From assembly GCF_963169125.1 (NCBI RefSeq), contig NC_084802.1, positions 28,525,107-28,589,106 of the forward strand: DNA of 64,000 nucleotides, read 5' to 3'. Within the stretch, counting starts at the first letter, position 1. Each line of letters begins with the position of its first letter. The notes beneath the pieces were generated by a model. That model was not told the DNA's origin. It saw nothing but the letters and a program-made list of their open reading frames with translations, and did no database searches. The stretch comes from Humulus lupulus (taxonomy: Eukaryota; Streptophyta; Magnoliopsida; Rosales; Cannabaceae). Below are positions 50,761-63,745 of the stretch, piece after piece. Both the position numbers and the translations under genes were made by a program.

Positions 50761-51844
50761 GGAAACTTATACTAACGAGGGTACTCACTACCATTGTTAC
50801 GGTGTATCACCATAGAAAAATCCAAAGAACTTTTGCAAGAAGTACACGAAGGGTTTTGCGGTGATCACGCTGGGGGCAGAGTCTTTCAAAAAAGATACTA
50901 CGACAAGGGTACTTCTAGCCAACCATGATAGAGGATGTTGTGGAGTATGTACAAAAATGCGGCAAATGCCAACGATTTTCCAAAATAACTCGAGCAGCTC
51001 CTAATAAGCTAAAATAGATGCAAATCCCATGGATGTTTGCAGTCTAGGGAATAGATCTGATCGTGTCATTACCCACAGGAAAAGGTGGTGTAAAATATGT
51101 TGTTTTAGTTTTTGACTATTTTGCTAAATGGGTAGAAGTTGAGTCACTCGCAACCATCATATCCAAGAAAGTCCTAGACTTTGTGGTTAAAAACATTATT
51201 TGTCGCTATGGATTACCTAAGAAGATAGTGTCAGATAATGGCACACAATTTGATAGTGATATATTCACTGATTTCTGCGAATGACATGGAATCACAAAGA
51301 GCTTCTCATTCATTGCCCATCCGCAGGCAAATGGGCAAGTCGAAGCTGTAAACAAAACATTGAATGACTCCCTAAAGGAAATACTCGAGCAGGCAAAAGG
51401 AGTTTGGCCAGAAGAACTACCCGAAGTACTCTGGTCGTATAAAACAACACACCGAACAATAACTGGCCACACACCATTTTCTCTAGCATATGGGTATGAC
51501 GCCATGCTAACAGTTGAGTTAGACCCACCATCGACCAAAATAAAAATCACCAATTATTGACGGAATCGCTAGACTTGATAGAAGAACGTCAAGAGAAAGC
51601 CCAACTACTAGTGGCAGCTCATCAACAAAAAGTTGCTCAATATTTTAACTCTAAAGTACTCGAAGGGAAGTTTGTTGTGGGCGACTCAGTACTTAGAAGA
51701 GTTTTCCTTAACAATCGCGACCAAGATGCTGGGGTTCTTGGACCAAATTGGGAAGGCCCTTATCAATTTGAAGAAATCCTTCAGCAAGGAACATACAAAC
51801 TTGCTCATTTAAATGGAGATCTCATTCCTTGCTATTGGAATTGA
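50761..51844 (+). pseudogene. Element F integrase
   Basis: The zinc finger is in pieces (VHEGFCGDHAGG, then KCGKCQ in another frame). The core has GIDLIVSLPTGKGG, SDNGTQFDSDIF, a TGA at 51282, then NGQVEAVNKTLND, so all three acidic residues are visible. A stop or shift at 51558 precedes the C-terminal NWEGPYQFEEILQQGTYK. Ends at 51842. Confidence 0.8.
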
Positions 51845-52536
51845 GAACACCTATGCAAGTACTATCAGTAAAACATCCCTTTTTCAAGTGGTGGCATGTA
51901 TTTGTTTGTTTTTTTTACAAGTTTTGAACAAGGGCTAGTCATATTTTTGTATGGTCGCTTATAAATGTATGACCATTATGGTCTTTCGTATATACACGAA
52001 TTTTGTCCATTTTTTACGAAAAATAAATGGAATTGTGCACAGCCAGTTATTCTTGCCAATTATTGTATTTTTTACAAGTATATTCTCTTTAATGTGTTAT
52101 TTTGTTGTATTTATAATTATTTATAAGTTACACAAGCAGTTATGTTCAAATAGGTATGGTCTATGGCAAGTGACCGAGCACCTTAAGCCCCTCGATCACT
52201 TGGGGGGCACATGAGATACTAAGATTAAGCAAAGCATATGAAAGTATGTAAACACATGAGAAAAATAAGGGAAAGCATGCAAAAATGCTTAGAATATTTT
52301 TTCCAAATTTTGAGCATTTTGTAAGGAAATATAAAGTGTTGTGCTAAGTTCAGTCATGCGAACATGTGTTATAATTGTAAAATTTATAATGCTAAAATGG
52401 ATTGTCTTTACACCACGAGCAGTACTACTCGAATGTAATTAGAAAATTAAAAAGATGAACTGCCTTAGCTAGTGTATTGTCTCAACACCACGAATAGGTA
52501 TTTCAGGTGTTACAAAAGAAAAATAAAAGTAGGTTA
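51845..52536. other. Element F region between integrase and antisense exons
   Basis: Non-coding. CTTGGGGGGCACATGAGATAC (52199) mirrors the GGGGGGCAT after integrase of E (25577). No tandem array here. Confidence 0.6.
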
Positions 52537-53858
52537 TTACAAATAAAAATTACTGAGCGGGGGGGTTTGTTGGTTCTGTTGGTCGACTGCAATGTCAACA
52601 TCTTCATCTCCATCGATGCCAGTTGCTAGAGAGATCTCAGGAGAGGTAGGAGGGTTGTTCTCATTAGCCAACCTAGCAGCACATTTCTCGAGCTCATCCT
52701 GCTTTATCTGCTTGGGAAGATAATCAAAGTTGGCATTTTGATTATTCTTCCAAAACATATAAAAGCAATTAAACACTGCACCCTGGAACCGCTCCAAGTT
52801 GCTTTGGTTTGTCTGCTCGAGTTGTTGCACTTTCTTCTCAAGATCATCTGACTCTTTCTTGCTCGCGATAAGATCTATCTCCAGCTTCACAGCCTCATCG
52901 TGCTTGGTTTGGGTAGCATTTTTGTGTTTCTCCACCGACTTGGTTGCTTTATCCAGGTCCTCCTTCGCCTTTTTTGTTTCCTCCTTTGACTAGTTCAATT
53001 CCTCAGTCAGAGCCTTGGTAGTGTTGGCCGCAGCTTACTTCTCGGTGGCCCATCACTTCTGCTCCTCAGAAAATTGGTTGTTCTCCTCCTCTACACGCCT
53101 CCAACCATTGTTAAAGGTCAGAAAGGCCTAAGATCAACACAAAATCAAAGCAAGCAGTTAGATATAATAATATGTACACAAATTTGTAAGCAGTAAAAAT
53201 AAATGATAGTAGAAACTTACACCAAGAAACTCATTAAAGCTCCAACCAAGGACCTCGTCGGACTTTAGAGTTGGGACAGAGGCAAACGCCTGTTTGCTCA
53301 ACCAATGTCTGGCCACATTTTTGATCTTGTCGATGGTTGAGCTGGTAGCATTGCTTAACATTTCATCCACAAAGGGGACATCAGTCTACTCAGATGTAGA
53401 CTCTGGCTGAGGAGTTGGTTGAGGAGTGATTGTTTTGGATGGTGGAGGATTAGTTTCCTTGGTCGGGGTAACCTCCATTGTTCGATGACTTTTTGCTAGA
53501 GAGGCCCCACTAGTGCCTCTTTTTTCTCTCCTGCTTAACTTCTTGGTGCCAGCAGTAGCACCCCCTAAAGCATAAGTGTCAAATGCCTTTGAAGGCTGCA
53601 TGATTGCAACAAGACAACAAGTTAGTCATAAGTATCCGAGCAGAATGAGAAAAAAAAAAGGATCAAAATTCTAGCATCAATACCCAAACTGCGAATATTG
53701 GTCGTTACATTATCTAAACTACTGCTACTGCTAAAATATGCATTATCTGTCTCAAAGAAGTCTGAATCATAGTTACCGTTAAAAGAAATAAAGTTTCCAT
53801 CCTTAGAAAAAAGGTTGGTTGGAATAGGCAACATTGCAAGCAGTGAAGAAAAATTCAT
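52537..53858 (-). pseudogene. Antisense accessory gene remnant of element F
   Basis: Three antisense exons matching the last three of E in order: 53858-53684 (acidic/Ser-rich, donor GTATTG at 53683), 53595-53221 (basic, Pro/Thr-rich, a TAG inside at 53386, donor GTAAGT at 53220) and 53127-52537 (acceptor TTAG; a coiled coil with three stops, then KLEIDLIASKKESDDLEKKV and NCFYMFWKNN). The front exons are lost. Shared by two distinct Tat elements, so it is an old gene of the lineage. Confidence 0.65.
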
Positions 53859-53860
53859 AC

Positions 53861-54014
53861 CATTTTCATCCTCCTAACCAAATATACATATAATCAACGA
53901 TCCATCATTCAACCATACATTCAAAAAAAAAATATCCATCCATTCAATATACATATCAACATACATATAAAAATGCAAGAAACCCACACAACATTTAATA
54001 TATATATGTAGATT
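53861..54014 (-). other. Junction between F and copia element H1
   Basis: AT-rich sequence, probably leader of the copia element; the exact break with F is not visible. Confidence 0.4.
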
Positions 54015-54028
54015 GCTCTTGTACCAAT
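54015..54028 (-). promoter_or_regulatory. Primer binding site next to LTR H1
   Basis: Minus strand ATTGGTACAAGAGC follows the LTR end; it differs by two changes from ATTGGTATCAGAGC, the Met-tRNA site of copia elements. H1 is therefore a 5' LTR. Confidence 0.65.
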
Positions 54029-54125
54029 TGTTGGTATTAAATTAGAAAACATCAAAATACGCAGTGGAATGTATAGGGAGTGGATTTTCAAAAATTATTA
54101 TTACCACCCACGATCGTACATATAT

Positions 54126-54942
54126 TGTGACAGTCAGAATCCCGTGATCCGCAGGGGGAAAGATCGGGTAAAAGCTGTGCAATCCCACATCGCCTGGGGA
54201 AGTCAAGTGTGATGATTCTAAGACTGTGTAGGTATGGGACTACACAGTTGAAGAGGGCTTAAATAGATTGATGGGTACTACATGTGCCAACAAGATGCAT
54301 CTTCTTTTCAGTAGCCCGTCACTTGAGAACTCTAAAGTTAAGGGTGCATGACCTGGAGCAATCTTATGATGGGTGACCTCTTGGGAAGTTTTCTCAGGAA
54401 GCGTGTGAGGGAACACAAAGCGCGCTGGAAAGACGCGTGTTGGTTTGTAGGGTCAGTCATCATTCCAGGAAGCAGTCATAGTGATGTGGGGAGTTACGAA
54501 TGGTATCAGAGCCTTGACCTAGCTGGAAGTGTGGCCGACGGGGACGTTGGACCCCTAAGGGTGGGTGATTGTGACAATTAGAATCCCATGATCCGCAGGG
54601 GGAAAGACCAGGTAAAAGTTGTGTAATCCCACATCGCCTGGGGAAGTCAAGTGTGATGATTCTAAGACTATGTAGGTATGGGACTACACAGTTGAAGAGG
54701 GCTTAAATAGATTGATGAGTACTACCTATGCCAACAAGATGCATTTTCTTTTCGATAGCCCGTCACTTAAGAACTCTAAAGTTAAGCGTGCTTGACCTGG
54801 AGCAATCTTATGATGGGTGACCTCCTGGGAAGTTTTCCTAGGAAGCGTGTGAGTGAGGACAAAGCACGCTGGAAATACTCGTGTTGGTTTGTAGGGTCAG
54901 TCGTCATTCCAGGAAGCAGCCATAGTGACGTGGGGCGTTACA
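54126..54942 (+). mobile_element. Cassandra TRIM retrotransposon
   Basis: 817 bp: two 373-bp LTRs (54126-54498, 54570-54942) around a 71-bp centre with Met-tRNA primer site TGGTATCAGAGCC (54501-54513) and the purine-rich AAGGGTGGGTGA before the second LTR. Target-site duplication TATAT at 54121-54125 and 54943-54947. No coding capacity. Both LTRs contain a 5S rRNA-like part, which defines Cassandra. LTRs differ by roughly 8%, many as C/T or G/A changes. Confidence 0.95.
54759..54840 (+). promoter_or_regulatory. 5S rRNA-derived RNA polymerase III promoter region, right LTR
   Basis: GTTAAGCGTGCTTG (54781-54794) matches the A-box part of plant 5S genes and GATGGGTGACCTCCTGGGAA (54812-54831) the C box. 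The same region in the left LTR (54315-54395) has GGGTGCATG and CTCTTGGG, so it is less well kept. Confidence 0.85.
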
Positions 54943-56462
54943 TATATAGATATATTAAATTAACACATATAAGATATAGAGACTACCTCTCATAGCCTAT
55001 CAAGTGCCCTTGAGTCTTTTAGTAAAATCAACGATCTTCATATTCTTATGAAAGCTCACACCTTAGCCTTCTACACACAAGGACGTGTGTGAGAACGTAG
55101 GATTCATAGATTGATTTAGGCTCTTTAGTTGTACTTAGCACATGAGATCTAAAGATGTTTGAGAAGAGAGAGGCAATGAAAACTTCTAGAATTTCAGGTA
55201 TATAAAATTCTATTGTTTCTTTCTTTGAGAGAGACTAATAACCTAGAAACAACTGACTTAGAAAAGAATCGTTTCTTTTCAGGTTTATAAAGATAATTAA
55301 ACTATTTTACTAATCTTTATTTAGTTAAACTAAAACTGATCAGTTACAACTATTTTAATTATTTAATTTAAATCATATTTAAAAATAATAATTAAATTAA
55401 TTAATTAATTTAAAATTCAAAAATTCAAATCCCAGGGATGTGGCACATGTGAGTGGCACTACTTACTGTCAGATACAGTGAGTGGCTTGTGCCACTTTAT
55501 GTGTATCCCTGATTTTCTCATTTGTATTTTTTTTAATTAATTTCAAGACAAGATATTTATCCCAAAATAAATATCAAATGATTCAAAAATTAACTTCATC
55601 TTTAAAATATCAATTTTAAATAATTATCTTATAATAAGATAATAATTAAACTCTCCCAAATATTAATCCAAACATGATTAATATTTATTTTTACTAGGGA
55701 AATTTGTGGCAATAATACATATGTAGTTAAGTTTGTTGCACTTAAATGCTTATGTAAAAATTTGGGCGGCAATAATGCCTATCGTTAATGTTTTGGTGCA
55801 GTCGTTGGTCCCTGATTGTTAAGTCTAACCAGAGACATACGTGGCTGCCATGTGGTTGCACCTAATTTGTCTATTTTTTTTCAATTTATTAAATATATTA
55901 AAAATCATTAAAAAAAATAATTATTTCTAAATTTTTTTAAAAAAATTAAAAATAAAAATAAAATAAAAACAAAATAATTTTTTTCTTAATTTCTTTTTCT
56001 CCCCTGTCCTTTTTCTCCTGATTATTCATTGGAATAAAAAAAATGTTCATCTTCATCCTTTCAACCTTGCTCCTGGATTTGGGGCCAACTTTTTCTAGGT
56101 TTGGGGTCCCCTTCATCCAACACTCAAGAGCATAAATAAAACAAATTTACAGTCTAATATTTTCCAAGAAATTTTTTTTTTACAATCAAGATCAATCCTA
56201 AATTACACATAAAATAAAAAATAAAAAATAACATAATCTATTAAGTGATAATCACAAAATCACAGGCCCACCCAACCATTAATGAGGAGCTTGAGCTCAA
56301 GCAAGAATGCAGTGGCTTGAGAAAATCTAGAACCCAAATGAACAGTAACACAAGCATATTAAGGCATCATAAACTAGGGTTCAGATCAGTTTTCCTAACA
56401 TTGAAATGCTTCCATACCTTATGAAGAGTAGATGCCGAGTGCAAAAGATGTTGCATTGTAGA

Positions 56463-58311
56463 TGTTGGGGTTTTATGCCCTAATTAAAACCCAAATTCTT
56501 TGTAATATCATTTTACTATCAATAAAAGAATAGAAATCAATTTTTGACTTGGTCAATCACTTTGCTCACATGTTTTATTTTCATGATTATTTGTTTAATA
56601 TAAACTTCTATTAAATCCTGAGCATATAGCTAATCTTATTTATAGTGACGTAATCACAGTGGAATATAAATATGATTATATGTTCAAAATAAGTTAGTCC
56701 TAAGATTAGTCAGTGCACAGGATTTACACTGACTTGCCAATCTACGATATGATCTACTTACACATTACAGTGTTATGTTCTTTCCAAAACATTAGCAAAG
56801 TAGATTAGATCGGATGTATTTGTTACATCGGACAGGACCGATATTGACAGTTGATAAGATAAGTAAACATACTGTTATTATCTATTCTAGTCATATCATA
56901 TAGTTGACCATAGGTCAATTCAATCTCAATTCTGAGTGGTTAGTATTCTAACTGATTGTATTATTTGAGTTCTTTGACTTGTTCGTTACCAGCTTACCCT
57001 ACGGACTAGCCCATACTTACATCTTGGGAACTCGATAGTATAATTGAGTGGGAGTGTTAATCATAGATATGAACATCTATAGCTTCTGATCAAGAAGTGA
57101 AACGATGGTTTCCTTTTAGTTTGGTTCAATGTGTTAAATGATAGATATCTCATTTCAGTAATTAAATTAGTTTACTGAAATATCATTTACAAGGAACTAA
57201 GTGTTTTAAGGATAAAATACAATGAGGGGTAAAACGGTATTTTAGTCCTATCTCATTGTAGACCGTCCATAGAGGATTGAGTGACAATTATGGTTGTAAC
57301 AATGGATAATTAATAGCGTATCTATATTTGTTATAGAGCGTTCTATGAATTCAAGAGTGCAATTCCGAGTCTATAGTGGAGTCACGAGGAATTAATAAAT
57401 TAGTAAATTTATTTGTTAGATTTATGATAGTTTATTGGAGCTTGATTTCACAGGCACATGGTCCCCATTGTACCTTGGATAAAATCATCTAGATAGTCTC
57501 AATTAATTGATTTAATCATCAATTAGAATTATCAAAGTTGACCAGGTCAATTTTGGATAGTTTCACAGAGTTGTGTAATTTTGAGAAGAAAAGAGAAATT
57601 ATGGCAGATTTATTAGTTAAGATAAATTGTTATCTAAATTAATAAATAAATTTAAATCAAGGTTCAAATTATAAATAATTAATTTGATAAAGGATTTAAA
57701 TAATTATTTAATTAAGTAAATCAATAGAAAATAATACAGGCCTTGATTTTAAGTCCAATGGGCTTATAATCAAATGGGAAATTTCACAGACCTATAGCCC
57801 ATGATAATTTCAACCTAGGGCTTCAAAATGGCTATTATTTTATTGATTTTTTAATTAAATTAAATGGCCTAATTGAGTCTATAAAATGAGTGCTTAGAGA
57901 GAAGTCAAAACATAAGTCACAAGTCAGATTTTCTGATAGTTTTAGATTCTCTCTAAATACAAGTCATTTTCTAAGCCTCTTTGTTATTTTCTCTTCTTCT
58001 CTCTATATCTATCTCATGTGTTGAGAATTGCCCACACTAGTCTAGGTGGTTCTAAGGATACATTGGAAGATTGTGAAGAAAATAGAAGATCGGTTCAGTT
58101 TCTTGATAATACTCTACGACAGAGAGGATACAAGAGTTAGAGAAACTGAAGGAATGACTCTTTAATTCCGCTGCGTATACTGTAAGTATTCTATTCTTTG
58201 TTTCTCTTTGAATTCTATTTTAGAAACATGTTTTAGGCTATCTCGTATTAATTTGTTTAATATTAGATATGCATGAAAATAATTAAAGATCATGTATAAG
58301 CTAATCCAACA
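56463..58311 (+). mobile_element. Solo LTR N (copia type) inside the MULE
   Basis: 1849 bp, TGTTGGGGTTTTATGCC to GCTAATCCAACA. Flanking GTAGA and ATAGA match at four of five bases. It shares with H2 the block TTTATTGGAGCTT and GGTCCCC, so the two LTR families are related. Confidence 0.78.
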
Positions 58312-58522
58312 ATAGAGTCTTTATAGCCTAAGATCTGAATCCAACCATTGTGAAGCTTTTGTCGCCTCCCTCTGCCCAGGTCCACCCAACTATTATGTTG
58401 TACACCGTGAAGCTTCTGTTGCCCGTCGACCAGCCATGGCGCTGATGACCTTCAAGCACGCCCAAATCACAGTCGAGCCATAGACCCAAATGTTTGATTT
58501 CTCTCGTTGTCCAGATTTTTGT

Positions 58523-60472
58523 TGTCACGACCCAACTATTCTAAACTTGGACCATTAAAAACTACTATACTAATCTTAGAAAAACATACATATGAAATAA
58601 CCATGACTTTATTATAAACTGTAAAGAAAAAGTTAAATACATAAAAATACGGTTAGGGTATGGGATCCCATTGTTTTGAAAATAAAACATAACATAACTT
58701 AAATCTTAAAGAAATTGGTTACAAAATCAAGTGCGAAAAATACATGCAAAGTATCATTTTAAATGACTAGAAACAACTTCATCCTCAAATCGTTCACGCA
58801 GTCCACCGATTCCATTCTGCCTCAATACACATTCCCAAGCTGCCAAGAACCTTCCCGCCGCCATAACTATTTTCCTGCACATATAAAACATAAAGGAATG
58901 AGCCTAATGCCCAGTAAGGAAAATCTACTACAAGCATGAACATAATCATACACATAAACTATGAACATATATCATATACTATAACACATATATCATGATT
59001 CTAACCCATGTACATGGTGACTATTGGGGTTTCCTAACTAAGCAACTATAAGCCTCAAACTACAATGAGGTTTTCTAGTTAAGCAACTACAAGCCCCAAA
59101 AACATAAAAATGTTGGGCTTTGCTATATAACAACTATAAGCCCAAAACATAAAAGTGTTAGGGTTTGTTATATAACAACTATAAGCCCCAAAACATGCAT
59201 ATAAACATAGCACATATCACATAAGAACTATCCTATTTTCCTTACCAAAATACCAGGATGATGAGAACAAGGTCGGGATTTTGGAACACTCCTAAAAACC
59301 ATTAATAGAGAAGTGAGTATTCTAAAAAAAAAGAGATGAAAAGAATGAACTAAACCATCGGGAAGATACTTACCAACAAGAACCTCAAGTTCAAAGAACT
59401 TAGATGCCTAACCAATAATAAAGAATACTGAGTTAGGATTTGAGTAGAGAAAAACTATAAAAAAAACTAAGGAAATATACAGAGATGAACTAGGAATAGG
59501 AATACATTTGATTGCTTTATAACCAAACTATACCTCGAAACCGAAATACACTAAAAATCTTACTTCCCAAGTGTTTGATAAGCTTATAATGATAAAGCTT
59601 ATAACCCCAACCCAAGTGTTTAACACTCTAAAGTAATCCTAGCAGCTTGTAGGCTCTGAACTCAACTTGAAGAATGAAGAAATAGATGGGTACTAGGTCC
59701 TATTTATAGAGTTCAAGAATGAAAAGATCTTCATTTAGCTTGAATAAAATAATGGCTTTTTAATTGAAAAACATTTGAATAATCGTTCAGCAGAGGCTGA
59801 AGACTCGGTCAAAAAGATTCTGGCTTATCAAGAGGTTTATGGAATAAAATGAGCTCGGATTCAAAATCATTTGAAAATACAGCCCTAGAGCTGATATATC
59901 GCCTACCATAGGCGATATATCGCCTGGGCTCATATTCCCGAGGCTCGTCAAAATGGTCGTGCGAAGTTACGTGTTTTCCGTATCCCTGTATGGCAATATA
60001 TCACCCCCTAGAGCTGCGATATATCGGCATACGCTGAAATATTATACACGTAATTACACTTTTTCAGCCTAATTTGAATTGAGTAAACAGCCTTGACTAA
60101 GTCCTTTAACGATTTCAAAGCTGCTGGCAGACTCTAGGATTTTCAAATATTATTCTTAATAAACTATTCCTCAAAAATACTTAATTTTTCATTAAACATA
60201 CATATGACAAGTATTATTATCTTATTGGGTCTATCTAAACCTTATAGTATAATAATTATCGTCTCCACAATCAGTCATATTAATCAAACCTTAGGTTATA
60301 ATTAATATTCTTAAACTATAGGTTAAACTTATAAAATCTACAAGTGTTGCTACGAGTGTCCAACTAAGTCCCGGCTTGAACCAAAATCCACAGTAATGAA
60401 CATACTATAACTACTATTAGCTATTACTATCACTACTATCTAATTAGCTGAGTAAAGTTCTTGGACTCTACA
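58523..60472 (-). mobile_element. Solo LTR D2 inside the MULE
   Basis: 1950 bp, TGTCACGACCC to TTGGACTCTACA; perfect duplication TTTGT (58518-58522, 60473-60477). Second full D copy. Its GCGATATATCGC cluster (59888-60025) is partly mutated. Confidence 0.92.
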
Positions 60473-61739
60473 TTTGTTGACCCAAAGACCCAAATGCCAA
60501 AATCCTCCAAGATGTCGAAGAAGAATTGTCAAAGAAGACTCGAAGAAGAAGAATCGTTGAAGAAGAAAGGGGTTTTTTTTTTCTTTTTCTTTTTTCAATG
60601 ATACAATTTCTTTTTAAATCTATTTTTTTTTTTAAGATAAGATTAGTTTACTTTTTTTGTTAAGTTTGATTATATTTTTATATAATTTAAATTTGGCCTT
60701 TAGATTTTATTTTAATTTAATTAACAATTATATCTTATTTTGAATTAAATTTTAGATTTTTTTTATTTTATTTTAAATTATTTCAATTTTTTAAAAATAT
60801 TTCATAAATTGAAAATTATTTGGGCCAATTAGGTGCGGCCACGTGGCAACCAGATAGGCCATTGGTTAGACTTAACAGCCAGGGACCAACTGCTGTACCA
60901 AAACATTAACGGTAGACATTATTGCCGCCAAATTTTTTACATAAGCATTTAAGTGCAACAAACTTAACTACATAGGTATTATTGCCGCAAATTTCCCTTT
61001 TAACTAATATAAAGTTTTTCAAATAAAAACTATTTAGTTAATTAATTAATAATTAATCAATCACCCACAATTATCACATAATTATTTTATTGCCTTGAAA
61101 AATTAATTCATTTGCAATTTATTCATTTTCACTATTAATCTTCCTTGTGACATCCTTACCATTGACAGTGTAGGACAAAGGCGACCTGGGGACCATGCAC
61201 CTATAATACGAAGCTCCAATAAAATAGATTATTAATTAAACTCTTTAATTTGATAATCTTATTTATTAATAACATGATTACTCCACTATAAATATAGAAT
61301 TTCCCTCTAAGTATATATAGATCATATTTATAGAGTTTTTTCTTGTAGTCCATTGATATAATCTATAAATGTAGTTTTGTCCTCCATTTATTGGTTCGTT
61401 AATTAGAGTTGGTCATGATTACCATTTTACCCTTCTATTTACCTCTTGTTCCTTAAGTACCATTAATTCACTAGCGAATAATTAATATATAATCATATTA
61501 TAGATTTAAGCAATAACTATTTAGTTCCAGAACTAATACTTAAGGGAACCAATATTCGATCCGTTAGGAAAGCATGGATTCCATTATTGTAAAATCATGT
61601 TCCTAACCATTCATGATATTGAATCTCCAAAAAGTAACTAGTCTCATTATATCAAGAGTCCTTAACAAATGAATCTAAAGATCCAATAAGCACAAACATG
61701 AGTTCATGATTACTCATGAATTAGACTGATCTACATATG

Positions 61740-63745
61740 TGTTAGGATTAATGCCCTAAAAGCATGTAAAGACATTTTATTGGTTTTAAATAAAAGTACA
61801 ATTTTATTATATTTGAATGTTATAATTATTGTTTGAATTAATTATATAATAATATCAAGAAAATTCCCTATTCATTCATGAGAATATGATCTTGTATTAG
61901 TACGAGAGAATTAAGATCATATATAATGAATAAAATAGTCAGTAACATATTAAAGTACGGAATCTTTAATGCATGGTTACTAGATCGTTTTGCTAAGCAT
62001 TCGAGATGCAAGTAATCTAGATTCGGATTACTGATGTGGATAGACATCTTAATAAAGGTGCTATATATAATAGAGATTATATATGACAAGACCGATGAGA
62101 ATTAATTATCTTTATAAACTTGTCGTTTGACGTGAAGATTTAATTCTTGTCATAATAGATGATCATTTGTAGATCAGTCGAAATCTTGAGTATTCACGAA
62201 CTCCTGCTTATGTTTATTGGATCTTTTGATTCACTCGTTAAGGTCTCTTAAAATAATGAGGCTAATGACTTTTGTTTTGGAGATTCAATATCATGGATGG
62301 CTGGGAATATGAATTACAATATTGGTTCCCTTAAGGATTGATGCTGGAACTGAATAGTTATTGAGCTCAAATCTATAATTAGATTATAGATTAATTATTC
62401 GCTAGTGAATTAATGGTACTTAAGGATCAAGAAGTAATTAGAAGGGTAAAACGGTAATTTTGACCAGCTCTAATTAACAAGCCAATAAATGGAGGACATA
62501 ACTACATATATTGATTATATCAATGGACTACTAGAGAAAACTCTGTAAATATAATTATATAAATACTTAGAGTGCAATTCCATATTTATAGTGGAGTAAT
62601 CATGGAATTAATAAATAAGATTATTAGATTAAAGAGTTTAATTAATAATTTGGTTTATTGGAGCTTCGTATTATAGGTCCATGGTCCCCAGATCACTTTT
62701 ATCCTACACTGTCAAGGGTAAGGATGTCAAAAGAAAGATTTGTTAAGAGAAATGACTAAATTGAAAATGAATTAATTTTCGAGGACAAGGAAATAATTAT
62801 TTGATAATTATGGGTAATTGATTAATTGTGAATTAATTAATTATTTAACTATATAGTTTTTATTTTGAAAAACTATAGGTTAAAATTAATATTAATCTTG
62901 TTTGGATTAATATAAAGAAATAAATTAATAAATATCTTATTTATAATATGATATTTATTTACTTAATTTAAAACTGATATTTTAAGATAAAGTTAATTTT
63001 GAATTAATTGATATTCATGTTGGAATAAATATCTTGTCTTAAATTTTGATTAAATAAAAAAATTAGAAAATTAGGGCAACCCTATAGGGCTGGGCGCCAC
63101 ACACTGTACAGTACAGTATGTGGTGCCTAGCATTAGGGATTTTATCTCTGGGATTTGAATTTTAAATTTCAAATAAATTGTTTAATCAGTTATTTAATTA
63201 TTCTTTTTAAATATATTTTAAATAGATAATTAAATAAAAATATCTAATCAGATTTAATTTGAATTATATTTTAATTAAATAAAAATTATTTAATTAGATT
63301 AAATATCTTTATAAATCTGATATACATGATATTCAGAATAAGGATGGATGATCAAACTCTCTCTCTAAAGCGATAGTTTTCTCTAAACCTGAAAACTATT
63401 CTAAACCTTCTCTCTGTCAAAGCTCTCTAGATCTCATGTGTTGAGTACATCTAGGGAGTCACATAAATCCACCTTTTGAATCCTACGTGCCCACACATGT
63501 CCTTGTGTGTTTGAGGATTGGTATGGAAGATCAGGGTGTGAGATCTCAGAACACTGGATAGGAAGATCGTTGATTTATACAAAAAGACTCAAGGACACTT
63601 GATAGGCTACAAGAGGTAATCACTGATCTATTTGTATGTGATTTAATATTTATATATGTATATGATCTTGGCTGGTATTAATATTTATTAAAATTGGTCC
63701 ATATATTCTGCTGCGTACCTTTGATTTGATCATTTAATACCAACA
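61740..63745 (+). mobile_element. Solo LTR H2 (copia type) inserted in inverted H1
   Basis: 2006 bp, TGTTAGGATTAATGCC to TTAATACCAACA. Flanking ATATG and AAATG match at four of five bases. It sits in the reverse-oriented LTR of its own family, so the region is a large imperfect inverted repeat. Confidence 0.88.

Larger units (their letters stand above)
55697..60997. mobile_element. Non-autonomous Mutator-like element (MULE) with nested LTRs
   Basis: Terminal inverted repeats of about 172 bp (55697-55868, 60826-60997) starting GGGAAATTTG. Flanks are TTTTTACTA (55688-55696) and TTTTAACTA (60998-61006), a 9-bp duplication with one change, as expected for Mutator. Removing LTRs N and D2 leaves about 1.5 kb with no transposase. 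The interior (55881-56462, 58312-58517, 60478-60825) is of unknown origin; the part at 58320-58510 is GC-richer and could be captured gene DNA. Confidence 0.88.

Noticed and set aside
54759..54840. A genuine 5S rRNA gene
   Set aside because: Only part of 5S is present, with changes, and it lies inside both LTRs of a Cassandra element, so it is derived sequence.
54348..54995. Two similar ORFs (MTWSNLMMGDLLG...) as a duplicated gene
   Set aside because: They are the two LTRs of Cassandra, reading across 5S-derived sequence.
58328..58528. Minus-strand ORF ending in the MULE as a captured gene
   Set aside because: Short, crosses into solo LTR D2, no recognisable domain; the possibility of captured DNA is kept only as a finding.
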